64,000 nt of DNA from Panaeolus papilionaceus (taxonomy: Eukaryota; Basidiomycota; Agaricomycetes; Agaricales), in assembly GCA_015501605.1 (NCBI GenBank), contig JADNRZ010000005.1, forward strand, positions 496,001-560,000, in the 5' to 3' direction. A program made the translations under genes and the position numbers. The notes under the pieces were generated by a model that was given only the letters and a program-made list of their open reading frames with translations, was not told the origin of the DNA and searched no databases. This document shows positions 45,780-58,000 of the stretch, piece after piece. Each line of letters opens with the position of its first letter. Positions within the stretch are counted from its first letter, which is position 1.

Positions 45780-47329
45780 TCAGTACGCCGTTGTCTTTCT
45801 GAACTTGTATCTGAATTATACCCGACTGCAACTACTCTAGTATTCGCAGCAACGATATATCTATGGGACCTTTCCCTGACAACTTACCTGGACGTTGAGC
45901 TCGTTTGGCCTTCAAAATTCAGCACAATTAAGCTACTCTATCTATTCCAGCGATATCTACCGCTCCTCACCACAGTGTGGGCTCTTATACACGGTAAGAG
46001 AGCCACGTTTTGCACACACAAACCCTCAATGATGTTACCTAAAACAGAGGATGTTGGGGTGAATATGACTGCTGATAGTTGCGGTGCTCTTGGGAAGTTC
46101 GGGGGTTGTAAGTCATTCCTGTTAGGCATTGATTCGGCTCTCCAATATTCATATAAAAATATTTTTGTGAGCAGATTCTATACTGGCTGGGTATATTGCT
46201 GGTGAAGGTGAGTGACCGATTCTGTGGGTAATACCGGGACTAAATTTTGCATTAATGATAGCTATCCTAACTGTCAGAACCTGGTCAGCCTGGAATAGGA
46301 ATAAGAAGCTCGGAGTTGGCCTCATCACGATGTTCACAGCTGTGTGGACTTCTATGTTTGTGATATTGCACCTTTTTATTCATTCTATTAACAGTAAGCT
46401 GCTCAAGACAATAATGAGCACATATTTCTGATGCGTCTTCTTTATTGTAAAGTTCTTCGAACCTCTGGTCCTCACGTCACTGGTTGTTTTCTCGAGGTGG
46501 ACTCGCATGGGATGAGGACATTCTGGGCCATTTTCCTCGGGTGGAGTACCCGTGAGCTTTACAAAAATCCTTCTCGTTTTGGGCAAGGTGGCTGATTATG
46601 GCTGTAATAATCAATTATAGTGCTCCTCACGCTTTTGCTAATACCGACGGTCAAAAATGGTACGAGGGAGTTCAAGTCGGAGGAGATCCATGTTGACGAA
46701 CCTATTTATCAGGACATCTACGAAGTCGAACATTATTGTACAACGCCGTATTTCAGAAAGGTATGGTACTACTCATTTTCAAAGGCAACTCGTCAGACTG
46801 ATTTGAATTAGGCACTATTTATTATTTTTGTATTTGTGGTCAGTGGGTTTGACAACATCACAAAAACATATCATCCTGACTGCGACGTTCGAACTCCTAA
46901 CAGCAATACTATTTTTCAGTATAATATGTGATTCATATTTGCCGGTATGTGACGCCCTCGACTATCTTATTGGTGTCATCAGCTGGTCTCACTATTCTCC
47001 CTAGCCGCATTACATGCCTTTATTTCGCGGGTAAGTTAATTCCTTACCCAATGCGAAGTCTTGCAGTTATTGACACGTTCTTCTTAAACCGTAGATTACA
47101 ACCGTGCTTACATAGCATGCTCACCTCGAAGGCAATTCTCGCCATTCGCGGGGAAAGTCGCAGACAATGGCAGGCCAATCTTGACTCCCAATGCTTGCGC
47201 ACCGATCCAGGAGCGCTAGAAAATGACGAACCCATGCCGGATTTCACTGAATCGGTGCTCAGGGACACATGTACACGGCTCGAGCGGGACTTGGGTTTGG
47301 AAAGTGGAAGCAAAGTGCAAGCTAGTTGA
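45780..47329 (+). CDS. DUF6533-type seven-helix membrane protein B (start uncertain)
   Basis: Signature exon 45780-45993 (IYLWDLSLTTYLDVELVWPS; RYLPLLTTVWALIHG), then 46048-46107, 46175-46207, 46262-46393 and further exons to 47329. Lengths of exons 3 and 4 (33 and 132 nt) and intron phases equal those of gene A, so the two are tandem duplicates. Loop motif RTWSAWNRN; C-terminal LQPCLHSMLTSKAILAIRG, then an acidic tail. No internal stop in the traced exons, so B looks intact except for its undetermined first exon. Confidence 0.65.
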
Positions 47330-47461
47330 CAAGGTCAGCGGTGGCTTCACTTGTACAATTCTCACTTCGGAGGGGAAATACTTAGCAGATTTCTGTATTT
47401 ACTAAATTATTTGTAAATGGTATGTAAGTTCAACGATTACTCCTGGACACCTGCTGGGAGT

Positions 47462-48948
47462 TCACCAACTCAACTCGACACCCCGGCCTTTGAGTCGATG
47501 CAAACGAGCCTCTAAAAGCGTCGGTGTGCATACCCTCGTCCTCTCTGCGTCGCAGTAGTCGTCATCAGTAGAAATCTCAAGCCGCAACTGTCTAAGGACA
47601 GGATACCTGTCTGATGACAGAATCTCGTCTACGCTGTCCAAAAAAGGAGGTTTCTCGAGCAAGTTGACTAAGAAATCATCGTCTGCCATGACTTCAGCGA
47701 ACTCTAGACTCAGGTAGAGCGTCTGTAAGTTGTTGCAACGTTGTCCGCCTAATAAGCGGACGATTGCTGCAGGGTTGTAGGGACGTACTCCTGTATTCAA
47801 GATATCTTCGGAGAAAGACAAGGAAAGTGTTCTCAGTACACTGAGATGACCGAAGTTAAACGCCGCAAAGAAGGATGATTCGTCATCCAACCAGGGCAGA
47901 TCTGGAGGCGGCGTGTTGCTTTAGTAGCAAGCTGGGAGACACAAAGCAGTTATATGTACACACATGTGATATGAACTTGCAGGTATTCTACTCCTCGCGT
48001 TGCTGCTAGGAGCTTTGCATGTTCAGCTGGTTGATGCCTAAAGCTGATGTGGCTGCTGATGCATATTTTGTTGTGAGGCCAAGCCCCATTGTGGACTCTT
48101 GCCATATCGAAGCCATGGTCAGTTTGGAAGAAGTCGGGACTGGGACGCGAAAGCGTTGCGAGCAATCGCGCGTCTTCGACCTCTTCTGGGTCCTCTGGGA
48201 TAACCTCTTGAGGCCCTTGTAAGGTTGTACCATGGTAGGAGATGACCGAGAGCCCTTTCGCGGATATCCCGTTGAAAATATAGTGGGGGAGAAAGCTGAA
48301 GCGAGAAAAGCAGAGCATCTCCAACTGAGGGTTGCGGATGAGGCGACGTATGGATGAACGAAGTAAAGGGGATAACTCGGCCCATCTCATTTTTTGGTGT
48401 GGCTTCATGGTAGGGGCTGCAAGATAAACCCCTCGAATGCAGATGTGTTGTGTAGTGGTCAAGTGGAGGAGGAGTGACAAAAAGTTCTGGCTCTCATAAG
48501 CTATTTCGAAGTCTTTCTGTGGCTCTCTTCGGTATCTTTTCAACTTTAAGAAGTTATAACTCGGTCGGACAGCAAAGTACCGAATGCATGTTGATATCGA
48601 GGGCAAGGTCCTTTTTGAGTGGTCACAGGATTCGGTGCTCAGCATATCCAGTAGCTGCTCGGCGCGCCGTGGTATGACTGTTACATTGCCTGTTATCTCG
48701 ATGGTATGAAAGAGAAGGCGGATGGCATGGCGATGACAGGTCCTTGAAGTTAGACATAAATTCTGGAGAGTTTTTTTTGCCTCGTTATCAATGTAAAGTG
48801 GAGCCCATGTTGAAGGTTCAAGATCTAGAACATCCTTAGGTTCGGGTGGGCGCCTCGCAAAGTTGTTGACAATCAGTTCGAGGATCTCTTCAGGAAAGAT
48901 CATTATGCGATCATGAAAGTACAAGTTCAATCCGGTTTCAACGGCCAT
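47462..48948 (-). CDS. F-box-like protein (about 481 residues)
   Basis: The N-terminus (FPEEILELIVNNFA...LCLTSRTCHRHAIRLLFHTI) resembles the F-box-like heads of large Agaricomycete families; the rest is Leu-rich. Exon 1 is 48948-47960. Exon 2 starts near 47918 and ends at 47462; the joining intron (41 bp) is unusually short, so that junction is uncertain. A second ATG sits about 15 codons in, just before the F-box. It is a paralogue of the gene at the right edge (shared RRLIRNPQLEMLCF / NRLIRANQLDTLSF and LPxxIFNG). F-box proteins usually present substrates to SCF ubiquitin ligases; no substrate can be inferred. A hAT element begins 37 bp upstream of its start codon. Confidence 0.65.
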
Positions 48949-48984
48949 ACCTGCTCCAACCTCAAAAGGAAACTTATGTAAACC

Positions 48985-51900
48985 TAGTGTTGCCGCGAGC
49001 TAGAGCTAGCTCGAGCCGAGTTGAACTCGGAGCTCGACAGATTTCTAAAAAGGCAACTCGACTCGAGCTGACTCTGGTTCGCTCGACCGCATTAGTCCAA
49101 CAGTTTTGATGTGAGTGGGAATGCCGACACACCTGCCGCACTGTAGGAGTTTGCTCACTCAACATCTCTTTCCATTACTTCCATCTGTCGCCATCGTCGC
49201 AAAAATTTCTGGCCTCCCCCGCTCCCATTTCTTTCAACAACCGTGCCCACTATCTGCAATTTTGCATATCGCCATGCATCTTAGCGTATGTACCTCAATT
49301 TATTTCATCAATTGCCACTGATCTCAACACAAAATGCAGGGATTGAACCCCATCGAAAAGCGTCGATAAACCAGAGAATATCACGTTTTGCGATGCGCGA
49401 CGCGTCTTTGTTTGTTGAATGTGGATTAAAGGCGTCGGGATTGGTGACTTGGGGATAGGGTATAAAAGAGAGATGACGACGATGATTCAGGCATCATCGC
49501 CACTGGTATGTCTTCCGCTACACGGCCATGCTTGTGTCCTATATCCCAGCCATGTAATTGTTACAATAATAATCAACAATCTTCCACTCCTTACGCCTCA
49601 TATGTCCCATATAATCAATCTGCCTCACACTATAACCATGCAACACCATATAATAACACACACCATCCGTATCAGCAAGCCACTCTTTCAACATATATTC
49701 CTACATCTTATAATCCTTATCATTATATTCATTATGTACCACCCACTCCATTAACACCACCAACACCTCTCAGAGACACCACAAACGTTCTAACTGAAGC
49801 AGCAGAGGACTCATCATCAAACAAACGAAAGAAGCCTCCTGGCGCAATTGCAAGTACTGCAAAGCGTTCTCGTCTAAATCCGGCTACCTCAACTACTGTT
49901 CCACCTGCCGCCACCACTCCAAATCCTAATCTCCCTGCGCGATCTATTCCCAGTCCGGCTGCATATGGAGTTGGACCCGTTGTACATGCACCACTCCCTC
50001 AATCAGCTTCATCTTCCACTCCCCATACCCCAACCTTCTCCTGCCGCGTGGACAATGAGAATGTCATACCAGGTTCTGTTCTCACTCCAGGACCCAACCA
50101 GACCGACCACGGGCTCGCTTCGGACGTGTGGTACTTCACGCGAGGACTCAAATCGAAAGACAAGCCCATGCTATTGGAAACACCAGAAAAGCGATTACGG
50201 GAAAGACCAGATCGAGAGATCTACTCACATCTGGGTTGTATCCTTTGCGTGTAAGTATTTATTTATTATATCTACCGGTTCAATCGAACTTACGATGTTA
50301 CACAGCTTTCCTACAGCTTGGAAGACGTGGAAAAATTGTGATGGTCAGCGGAAGACTATTAGGACCCATCTCGAAAAGCACCACTTGCTCTTATGGCGCG
50401 AACTGGTCGTTCTCAATAAGCTCAAAGGTTGGGATAAACCGATGGAGCGTGAACTTGAGCTTGAAGAAGGCGAGATGCGCCCTTTCACCATTGCAGAATT
50501 TCATGATCTGCTTGCTAGGTGGATTTCCGCGGACGATCAGGTAAGTTTACATTAGGATTATTACTCTTACAGCCCGCTTATATTTTCTTCGCAGTCCATC
50601 AATGTTGTCGAGTGCCCAGAACTAAGACACATTTTTACCTTCATTGGCCAGCATTCTCTGGTTGATGACGACATTCCCCACCGAACAAAAATGGGGAAGA
50701 TTATGACTGAAACCTTTGAGCAGCAATACAGCCAGATGAAGCAAAACCTTCAGGTACATGACTTTCAACTCTTTTGACTCCTGGTTATTCTATTGTGTTC
50801 ATCACTTGCTTTACAGGACTCAGAAGGCCGTATTTCGCTTACAACCGATATTTGGTCGCGTACAAGTCTCGAAGGCTACATGGGTGTCACAGCCCATTAC
50901 ATCATCAAAAACTTCAAGTCCTATGTTCTTCAAAAAGAGCTCATTGCGTTTAGGCGAATCAAAGGTGCACATACAGGAGAAAGAATGGCGAAAGAAATGT
51001 GTGCAGTATTAGAGGACGTCGGTATCACAAATAAGGTATTATCTATTCATTATCTTTCACTTTAATGATTTCATAGTCTAATTTAAATGAATAGCTCGGT
51101 CACATTACCACCGACAACGCATCAAATAATTCAACCATGATGGAAGAAATGGTTGATGCTCTTGAAGAGCTTGGGGTTCCATTTCATGCGAAGGCCAATC
51201 ACATTCGGTGTGTTTTAGTCAGTCCTATTGCTGAACGCATTTTATTAACTCCACGTTTCAACAGCTGTTTCCCTCATGTTATAAACTTGGCCGTAAAGGC
51301 TATCATCAGTGCATTGACTAAGCCCTTTGAATTGCCACCTGGCGCAAGTGCGACTGATGAGGAGTACCGCACTGCACTTGAGGCTGATGTTGTTGGGCGT
51401 GTGCGTCGGTTTGTTGTATTAGTCAGAGGCTCGGGTAAGCGCCGAGAACTCTTTGAGGATATCATCAAGGAAATTAATGACGCTGGTGGCTTCGGCGAAA
51501 CGGAGAAGGTTCTGCTACGCGAAGTTGGATTGCTAAAGGACATGGACGTCCGGTGGTCAGCCAACTTCCAAATGGTTGATCGGTTTATTGAATTATCTCC
51601 GGTATGTTAATTAAATTCACGAGTGCGTGCAATGGTCACTAACACATAATTTATTATCAGGCATGCGAGAAATTTGTCGAAAAAGATTGGGACTTTGATG
51701 AATATAAATTCTCACAGATGGAGCTGAAGGTGTTGCGAGATTATCGAGATCTCCTTTCCATCTTCCATTGCATTCAGGAGGTTGTCTCAGGAGAGCAGAC
51801 ACCTACCCTTTCTGTTGTCCTTCCTATGTACGAGAAGCTTATTGTTGTTTTATGCAACTACAGCACTGTCAAACCCCAGCTTCGGCACGCAGTTAATCCC

Positions 51901-53173
51901 GCAATTGATAAGCTCAAGAAGTACATGTCGGAAGCGCGATCAACCAAAGCTTATGTGCTTGCCATGGGTAAGTGTTCAGTTCTAAATTCTCTCGCATTAG
52001 GGCTTGCTGAATTCAAACACTTTGATTTAAGTACTCAATCCCACTATCAAATTTGCATGGTTGAAGCAGCATTGGTCTCCTTCAGAGTACACTGCAGCGC
52101 GTGTAGCGGTATTTGATGTTGTGAGTCATTTAAATATTCTGAACCCCGAAAATAATAATTGCTGACATTTTCCTTAGCTTCTTGAGTTCTCTCGAGCATC
52201 GTCACAACACTCGAGTTCCAATCCAGGCCGAAAATTGGTCAAGGTACCATCAGCCTCGTCAGCCAGTCGCTCACTCAATTCTGGCATGGCAAGATTTCAC
52301 GAACTCGCACGGAGTTTCTCAGATTCGGCGATTGCGGTATTGGCAGAACGTTCAGCACAACCGCCTTCACCTACATCGGACACATCAGAATCATTGAGTA
52401 CATCTAATATCAGTGAAGAGGAGCATAAAGCAGCAGTCACACAAGAACTTTCAGATTACGAAGCAACTGAGCCCATGAGTGACGAAGATGCCATGGACCT
52501 TGATCTGCTTCGATTCTGGCAGGTACGGGAGTTATCATCTTTGAATTATGACGCGCTTATCAAACTAACATATATTCTTGATTTTACAGGAACGGAGACA
52601 TCAGTACCCGTTGCTGTTTAGACTCTGTCTTGATGTGCTACCAATCCAAGCTTCCGCCGTTCCCTCTGAGCGTGTATTTTCATCAAGTAAAGAAACAGAC
52701 ACATTACGTCGGGCAAATCTTGGTCACATTCGGATGGAGCAACTCCAGATCATGAAGTATCGGTTTCGAAATGAGCGTCTTTCGTTCACAGATAACCTCA
52801 TCTGCTCCAAGAAAGAACTTTCCGTTCTGGACATGGATCAGGAGCACATCGAGAAACTCCTCAATGAGGGCAAACTAGAACTCCTTCATAAATACATTGA
52901 TGAATCGAAGCAGCAGTGGGGAGAGGGAAGTAAATAGATTGTAATTCTTGCTAGTCTTATACATACATTCATATAATTTCGATAATATTTACCACTCTCC
53001 GTCTAATGGTCTGAGGTTTTTCAGGAGCGCTTGAGCCGAACTGCCGACATCCCAAATTGGGACGAGTCGTGATGTAGCTCCGAGCTGGGCTCGACTCGAG
53101 TCGAGCCCGAGTTCGTCGGGGTTTGAAAATTCAGCAGCTCGAGTTAGCTCTAAACTCGCTCGCGGCAACACTA
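48985..53173 (+). mobile_element. hAT DNA transposon, left copy (4,189 bp)
   Basis: Ends are 16-bp perfect inverted repeats, TAGTGTTGCCGCGAGC. It carries a complete transposase on the plus strand. Left flank (48977-48984) is tgtaaacc and right flank (53174-53181) is gtctgggg: they do not match each other but are the reverse complements of flanks on the right copy. Near the ends are dense CTCGAG/CGAGCTC words, probable transposase-binding sites. Confidence 0.95.
49508..52937 (+). CDS. hAT transposase, left copy (964 residues, ten exons)
   Basis: Exons 49508-50250, 50306-50540, 50595-50753, 50817-51035, 51095-51207, 51265-51601, 51661-51967, 52032-52120, 52178-52522, 52590-52937; phases close to 965 codons. 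The head is Pro/Ser/Thr-rich. Cys and His at the exon 1-2 junction (GCILC ... HLEKHH) form a BED-like zinc finger. Catalytic-core motifs are TTDIWSRTSLEGYMGVTAHY and ITTDNASNN, then CFPHVINLAV. The C-terminal dimerisation region has LPIQASAVPSERVFSSSKET. The enzyme cuts and pastes hAT ends and leaves 8-bp duplications. No stop or frameshift is seen, so it may be active. Confidence 0.92.
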
Positions 53174-53470
53174 GTCTGGGGTATCCAAGTCCAGCCCATC
53201 CATGGCAGAGTCTGTCGGAAGATAATCGCGTGCGTTTACGATGGCGATCACCAGAGTCTCTAAAGCTGGAACTTGAAGATGTAAATCCTAGAATTGATGG
53301 CACCTAAATGCAAGCCATGGAAGATCGACGCGACAACTTGAATAGTGCAACTTATGCGTATGATGCAGATGCGACATCCAATTCAACTAAATTAGCCGCG
53401 ATGCTCTTGAATAGACCTGTGGTCTTTTCCCAAACTGCTCCAGTTTGGACGTGATCCTCCGATTTGGTAT
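53174..53470 (-). pseudogene. F-box-like gene fragment X2, 5' part
   Basis: On the minus strand this reads a segment with KTTGLFKSIAANLVELDVAS and ends MDGLDLDTPD at the hAT junction. The segment near 53373-53455 is a diverged duplicate of 54094-54180 (KVPDMLKTTASNLVELDAAH). Its continuation is at 59210-59463, on the other side of the palindrome. Confidence 0.6.
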
Positions 53471-53532
53471 ATTATGATAGGGGTGCCGGAATGAACCACG
53501 CACACCTGTCACCAGGACGGCTACTTTGCCGG

Positions 53533-54727
53533 TTAGTTGATTATCTCGAAGTCCACCTCCACACCTCTAGATGTGTACCTCGGGAGTTTATTCCTGAAGT
53601 GAGTGAGGAGTGCATCGTCTTTTGGATCCGACCAGTCCTCAAACCGCGCTGCCGAAACAACCTTCGAGAGGCGGTTGCCCTTATCCCGATACATGGCACG
53701 GTCAGCGAGTTTCGAATTCGTCAAAATACCGTCTTCGCGATGCGGATCGCTTTATTGGGATATCGCCTCGTCAAGGATCGTCCAAGGTTAAACGCCCAGT
53801 CTTGTCAGAGTCTTCGAAAGGTATATTCGAGCATCCGCGACGCAAATCACATTGTCTCCAGACCGGGGAGATGTATATTTGCTAGTAGGCATTTGAGCGC
53901 GTACTCTGAATCCCCCAGCGGAAGACTGCGTCCTGCTGAATAACCACTAAATTGCGTTATCCTCAGCTTTAGCGTGCGTAGCTTCGGAAACCTGATGCAT
54001 TTGGCAGCCGCAGTAGCCTGTGAAGCAAAAGGTAAGTGTTATAAACCGTCGTGACTTAAGGACAGCTTACGGTCATAATTTATCTCGTGAGCAGCGTCCA
54101 ATTCAACCAAATTGGAGGCGGTCGTCTTGAGCATATCCGGCACCTTGTCCCAGAATGAATCCGACAGAACCGTGACATCGACGCGAAGAATCGAAGATTT
54201 CACAAAAAGCGTCTCGAAACCAGAGTCATGAGGCCAAAACCACCGATTCCGCTAATCACACTGTTCTTCGAGGTGTTCAAGCGTGAAGGTTCTCCTGCCT
54301 TGAACGAGTTCAAGTTCAGTGTCATGCACAGGGGATGCATGGCCTTCTTCAGACCTAAACATGACTGTCAACTTGAATCGCGTTGTAAATGAGCGGTCCA
54401 TGGGCATGGTGATTTCTTTGGTATCTGACCATTCCTCGGGTTCCAGGTCGGCGTATAGAATAGCCCTCCGCACATGCTGTAGCAAAGGTAGTCGCTGTCG
54501 CAGGGGGCACTTTCGTTAGGTGGTGAGGCAGGCTCAAGGAGCTCTCGCAGGGCAAGGAGAGACTGGAGAGAGAGATCGTCGAGCGTTGCAAATGAGAATC
54601 GACGACAAAGGTGGCACCACTCTCTAGACACCAATGCGAAGTCCAACAGGTCTTCTGGATCATCAGAGATTACTACAAATAATAAAATGTTGGTGATTAT
54701 GTTGGTATATAAGGTGGGTAAATACTT
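53533..54727 (-). pseudogene. F-box-like gene X1, decayed
   Basis: Starts MKYLPTLYTNIITNILLFVV near 54727, followed by an F-box-like DPEDLLDFALVSREWCHLC. A second good stretch is 54485-54252 (YADLEPEEWSDTKEI), then NLVELDAAH near 54094, and finally NRLSKVVSAARFEDWSDPKD near 53630. In-frame stops (including near 53775 and 53755) and frame changes show decay. The last part is related to the sequence at 59310-59370. Confidence 0.55.
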
Positions 54728-54783
54728 CATGTTTCCCTTTTGAAGCAACATGACAGTGTGCGGGAGAGCTGCATGCTATCACA

Positions 54784-55020
54784 TTGAGTTTAACCTCTAA
54801 ATTTCCGAAATTTCCATCTTCCCACCAGATAGATACTCAGGGTCTCCCTAGTTCATGTGGTATGACGACGTGCCCGAGGTACAGAATAAACGTAAATGAC
54901 GAAAGCAATGATCAAGCCCAGCAGAAGAACATTTCCGATAACACCTCCAACAATACGCCGACATTAGTCTTCTTGCCAGATGACTGCCCTGGCGTGTCAG
55001 TCGCGAAGGTGGGGTTTACA
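54784..55020 (-). pseudogene. Remnant of a single-pass membrane protein
   Basis: Minus strand: DTPGQSSGKKTNVG, then after a one-base shift IVGGVIGNVLLLGLIIAFVI and YVYSVPRARR. This is a Ser-rich stalk, one transmembrane helix and a basic tail, as in many basidiomycete mucin-like surface proteins. The N-terminal part is missing at the hAT junction. Confidence 0.4.
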
Positions 55021-58000
55021 TAGTGTTGCCGCGAGCGAGTTTAGAGCTAACTCGAGCTGCTGAATTTTCAAACCCCGACGAACTCGGGCTCGACTCGAGT
55101 CGAGCCCAGCTCGGAGCTACATCACGACTCGTCCCAATTTGGGATGTCGGCAGTTCGGCTCAAGCGCTCCTGAAAAACCTCAGACCATTAGACGGAGAGT
55201 GGTAAATATTATCGAAATTATATGAATGTATGTATAAGACTAGCAAGAATTACAATCTATTTACTTCCCTCTCCCCACTGCTGCTTCGATTCATCAATGT
55301 ATTTATGAAGGAGTTCTAGTTTGCCCTCATTGAGGAGTTTCTCGATGTGCTCCTGATCCATGTCCAGAACGGAAAGTTCTTTCTTGGAGCAGATGAGGTT
55401 ATCTGTGAACGAAAGACGCTCATTTCGAAACCGATACTTCATGATCTGGAGTTGCTCCATCCGAATGTGACCAAGATTTGCCCGACGTAATGTGTCTGTT
55501 TCTTTACTTGATGAAAATACACGCTCAGAGGGAACGGCGGAAGCTTGGATTGGTAGCACATCAAGACAGAGTCTAAACAGCAACGGGTACTGATGTCTCC
55601 GTTCCTGTAAAATCAAGAATATATGTTAGTTTGATAAGCGCGTCATAATTCAAAGATGATAACTCCCGTACCTGCCAGAATCGAAGCAGATCAAGGTCCA
55701 TGGCATCTTCGTCACTCATGGGCTCAGTTGCTTCGTAATCTGAAAGTTCTTGTGTGACTGCTGCTTTATGCTCCTCTTCACTGATATTAGATGTACTCAA
55801 TGATTCTGATGTGTCCGATGTAGGTGAAGGCGGTTGTGCTGAACGTTCTGCCAATACCGCAATCGCCGAATCTGAGAAACTCCGTGCGAGTTCGTGAAAT
55901 CTTGCCATGCCAGAATTGAGTGAGCGACTGGCTGACGAGGCTGATGGTACCTTGACCAATTTTCGGCCTGGATTGGAACTCGAGTGTTGTGACGATGCTC
56001 GAGAGAACTCAAGAAGCTAAGGAAAATGTCAGCAATTATTATTTTCGGGGTTCAGAATATTTAAATGACTCACAACATCAAATACCGCTACACGCGCTGC
56101 AGTGTACTCTGAAGGAGACCAATGCTGCTTCAACCATGCAAATTTGATAGTGGGATTGAGTACTTAAATCAAAGTGTTTGAATTCAGCAAGCCCTAATGC
56201 GAGAGAATTTAGAACTGAACACTTACCCATGGCAAGCACATAAGCTTTGGTTGATCGCGCTTCCGACATGTACTTCTTGAGCTTATCAATTGCGGGATTA
56301 ACTGCGTGCCGAAGCTGGGGTTTGACAGTGCTGTAGTTGCATAAAACAACAATAAGCTTCTCGTACATAGGAAGGACAACAGAAAGGGTAGGTGTCTGCT
56401 CTCCTGAGACAACCTCCTGAATGCAATGGAAGATGGAAAGGAGATCTCGATAATCTCGCAACACCTTCAGCTCCATCTGTGAGAATTTATATTCATCAAA
56501 GTCCCAATCTTTTTCGACAAATTTCTCGCATGCCTGATAATAAATTATGTGTTAGTGACCATTGCACGCACTCGTGAATTTAATTAACATACCGGAGATA
56601 ATTCAATAAACCGATCAACCATTTGGAAGTTGGCTGACCACCGGACGTCCATGTCCTTTAGCAATCCAACTTCGCGTAGCAGAACCTTCTCCGTTTCGCC
56701 GAAGCCACCAGCGTCATTAATTTCCTTGATGATATCCTCAAAGAGTTCTCGGCGCTTACCCGAGCCTCTGACTAATACAACAAACCGACGCACACGCCCA
56801 ACAACATCAGCCTCAAGTGCAGTGCGGTACTCCTCATCAGTCGCACTTGCGCCAGGTGGCAATTCAAAGGGCTTAGTCAATGCACTGATGATAGCCTTTA
56901 CGGCCAAGTTTATAACATGAGGGAAACAGCTGTTGAAACGTGGAGTTAATAAAATGCGTTCAGCAATAGGACTGACTAAAACACACCGAATGTGATTGGC
57001 CTTCGCATGAAATGGAACCCCAAGCTCTTCAAGAGCATCAACCATTTCTTCCATCATGGTTGAATTATTTGATGCGTTGTCGGTGGTAATGTGACCGAGC
57101 TATTCATTTAAATTAGACTATGAAATCATTAAAGTGAAAGATAATGAATAGATAATACCTTATTTGTGATACCGACGTCCTCTAATACTGCACACATTTC
57201 TTTCGCCATTCTTTCTCCTGTATGTGCACCTTTGATTCGCCTAAACGCAATGAGCTCTTTTTGAAGAACATAGGACTTGAAGTTTTTGATGATGTAATGG
57301 GCTGTGACACCCATGTAGCCTTCGAGACTTGTACGCGACCAAATATCGGTTGTAAGCGAAATACGGCCTTCTGAGTCCTGTAAAGCAAGTGATGAACACA
57401 ATAGAATAACCAGGAGTCAAAAGAGTTGAAAGTCATGTACCTGAAGGTTTTGCTTCATCTGGCTGTATTGCTGCTCAAAGGTTTCAGTCATAATCTTCCC
57501 CATTTTTGTTCGGTGGGGAATGTCGTCATCAACCAGAGAATGCTGGCCAATGAAGGTAAAAATGTGTCTTAGTTCTGGGCACTCGACAACATTGATGGAC
57601 TGCGAAGAAAATATAAGCGGGCTGTAAGAGTAATAATCCTAATGTAAACTTACCTGATCGTCCGCGGAAATCCACCTAGCAAGCAGATCATGAAATTCTG
57701 CAATGGTGAAAGGGCGCATCTCGCCTTCTTCAAGCTCAAGTTCACGCTCCATCGGTTTATCCCAACCTTTGAGCTTATTGAGAACGACCAGTTCGCGCCA
57801 TAAGAGCAAGTGGTGCTTTTCGAGATGGGTCCTAATAGTCTTCCGCTGACCATCACAATTTTTCCACGTCTTCCAAGCTGTAGGAAAGCTGTGTAACATC
57901 GTAAGTTCGATTGAACCGGTAGATATAATAAATAAATACTTACACGCAAAGGATACAACCCAGATGTGAGTAGATCTCTCGATCTGGTCTTTCCCGTAAT

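Larger units (their letters stand above)
53174..55020. other. Spacer of the hAT palindrome, inferred to be inverted
   Basis: 1,847 bp between the two hAT copies. It begins gtctgggg and ends ggtttaca, each the reverse complement of the outer flank of the opposite hAT copy. Its coding remnants lie on the minus strand and belong to the same family as sequence right of the second hAT copy. Flipping the spacer restores both target duplications. Confidence 0.85.
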
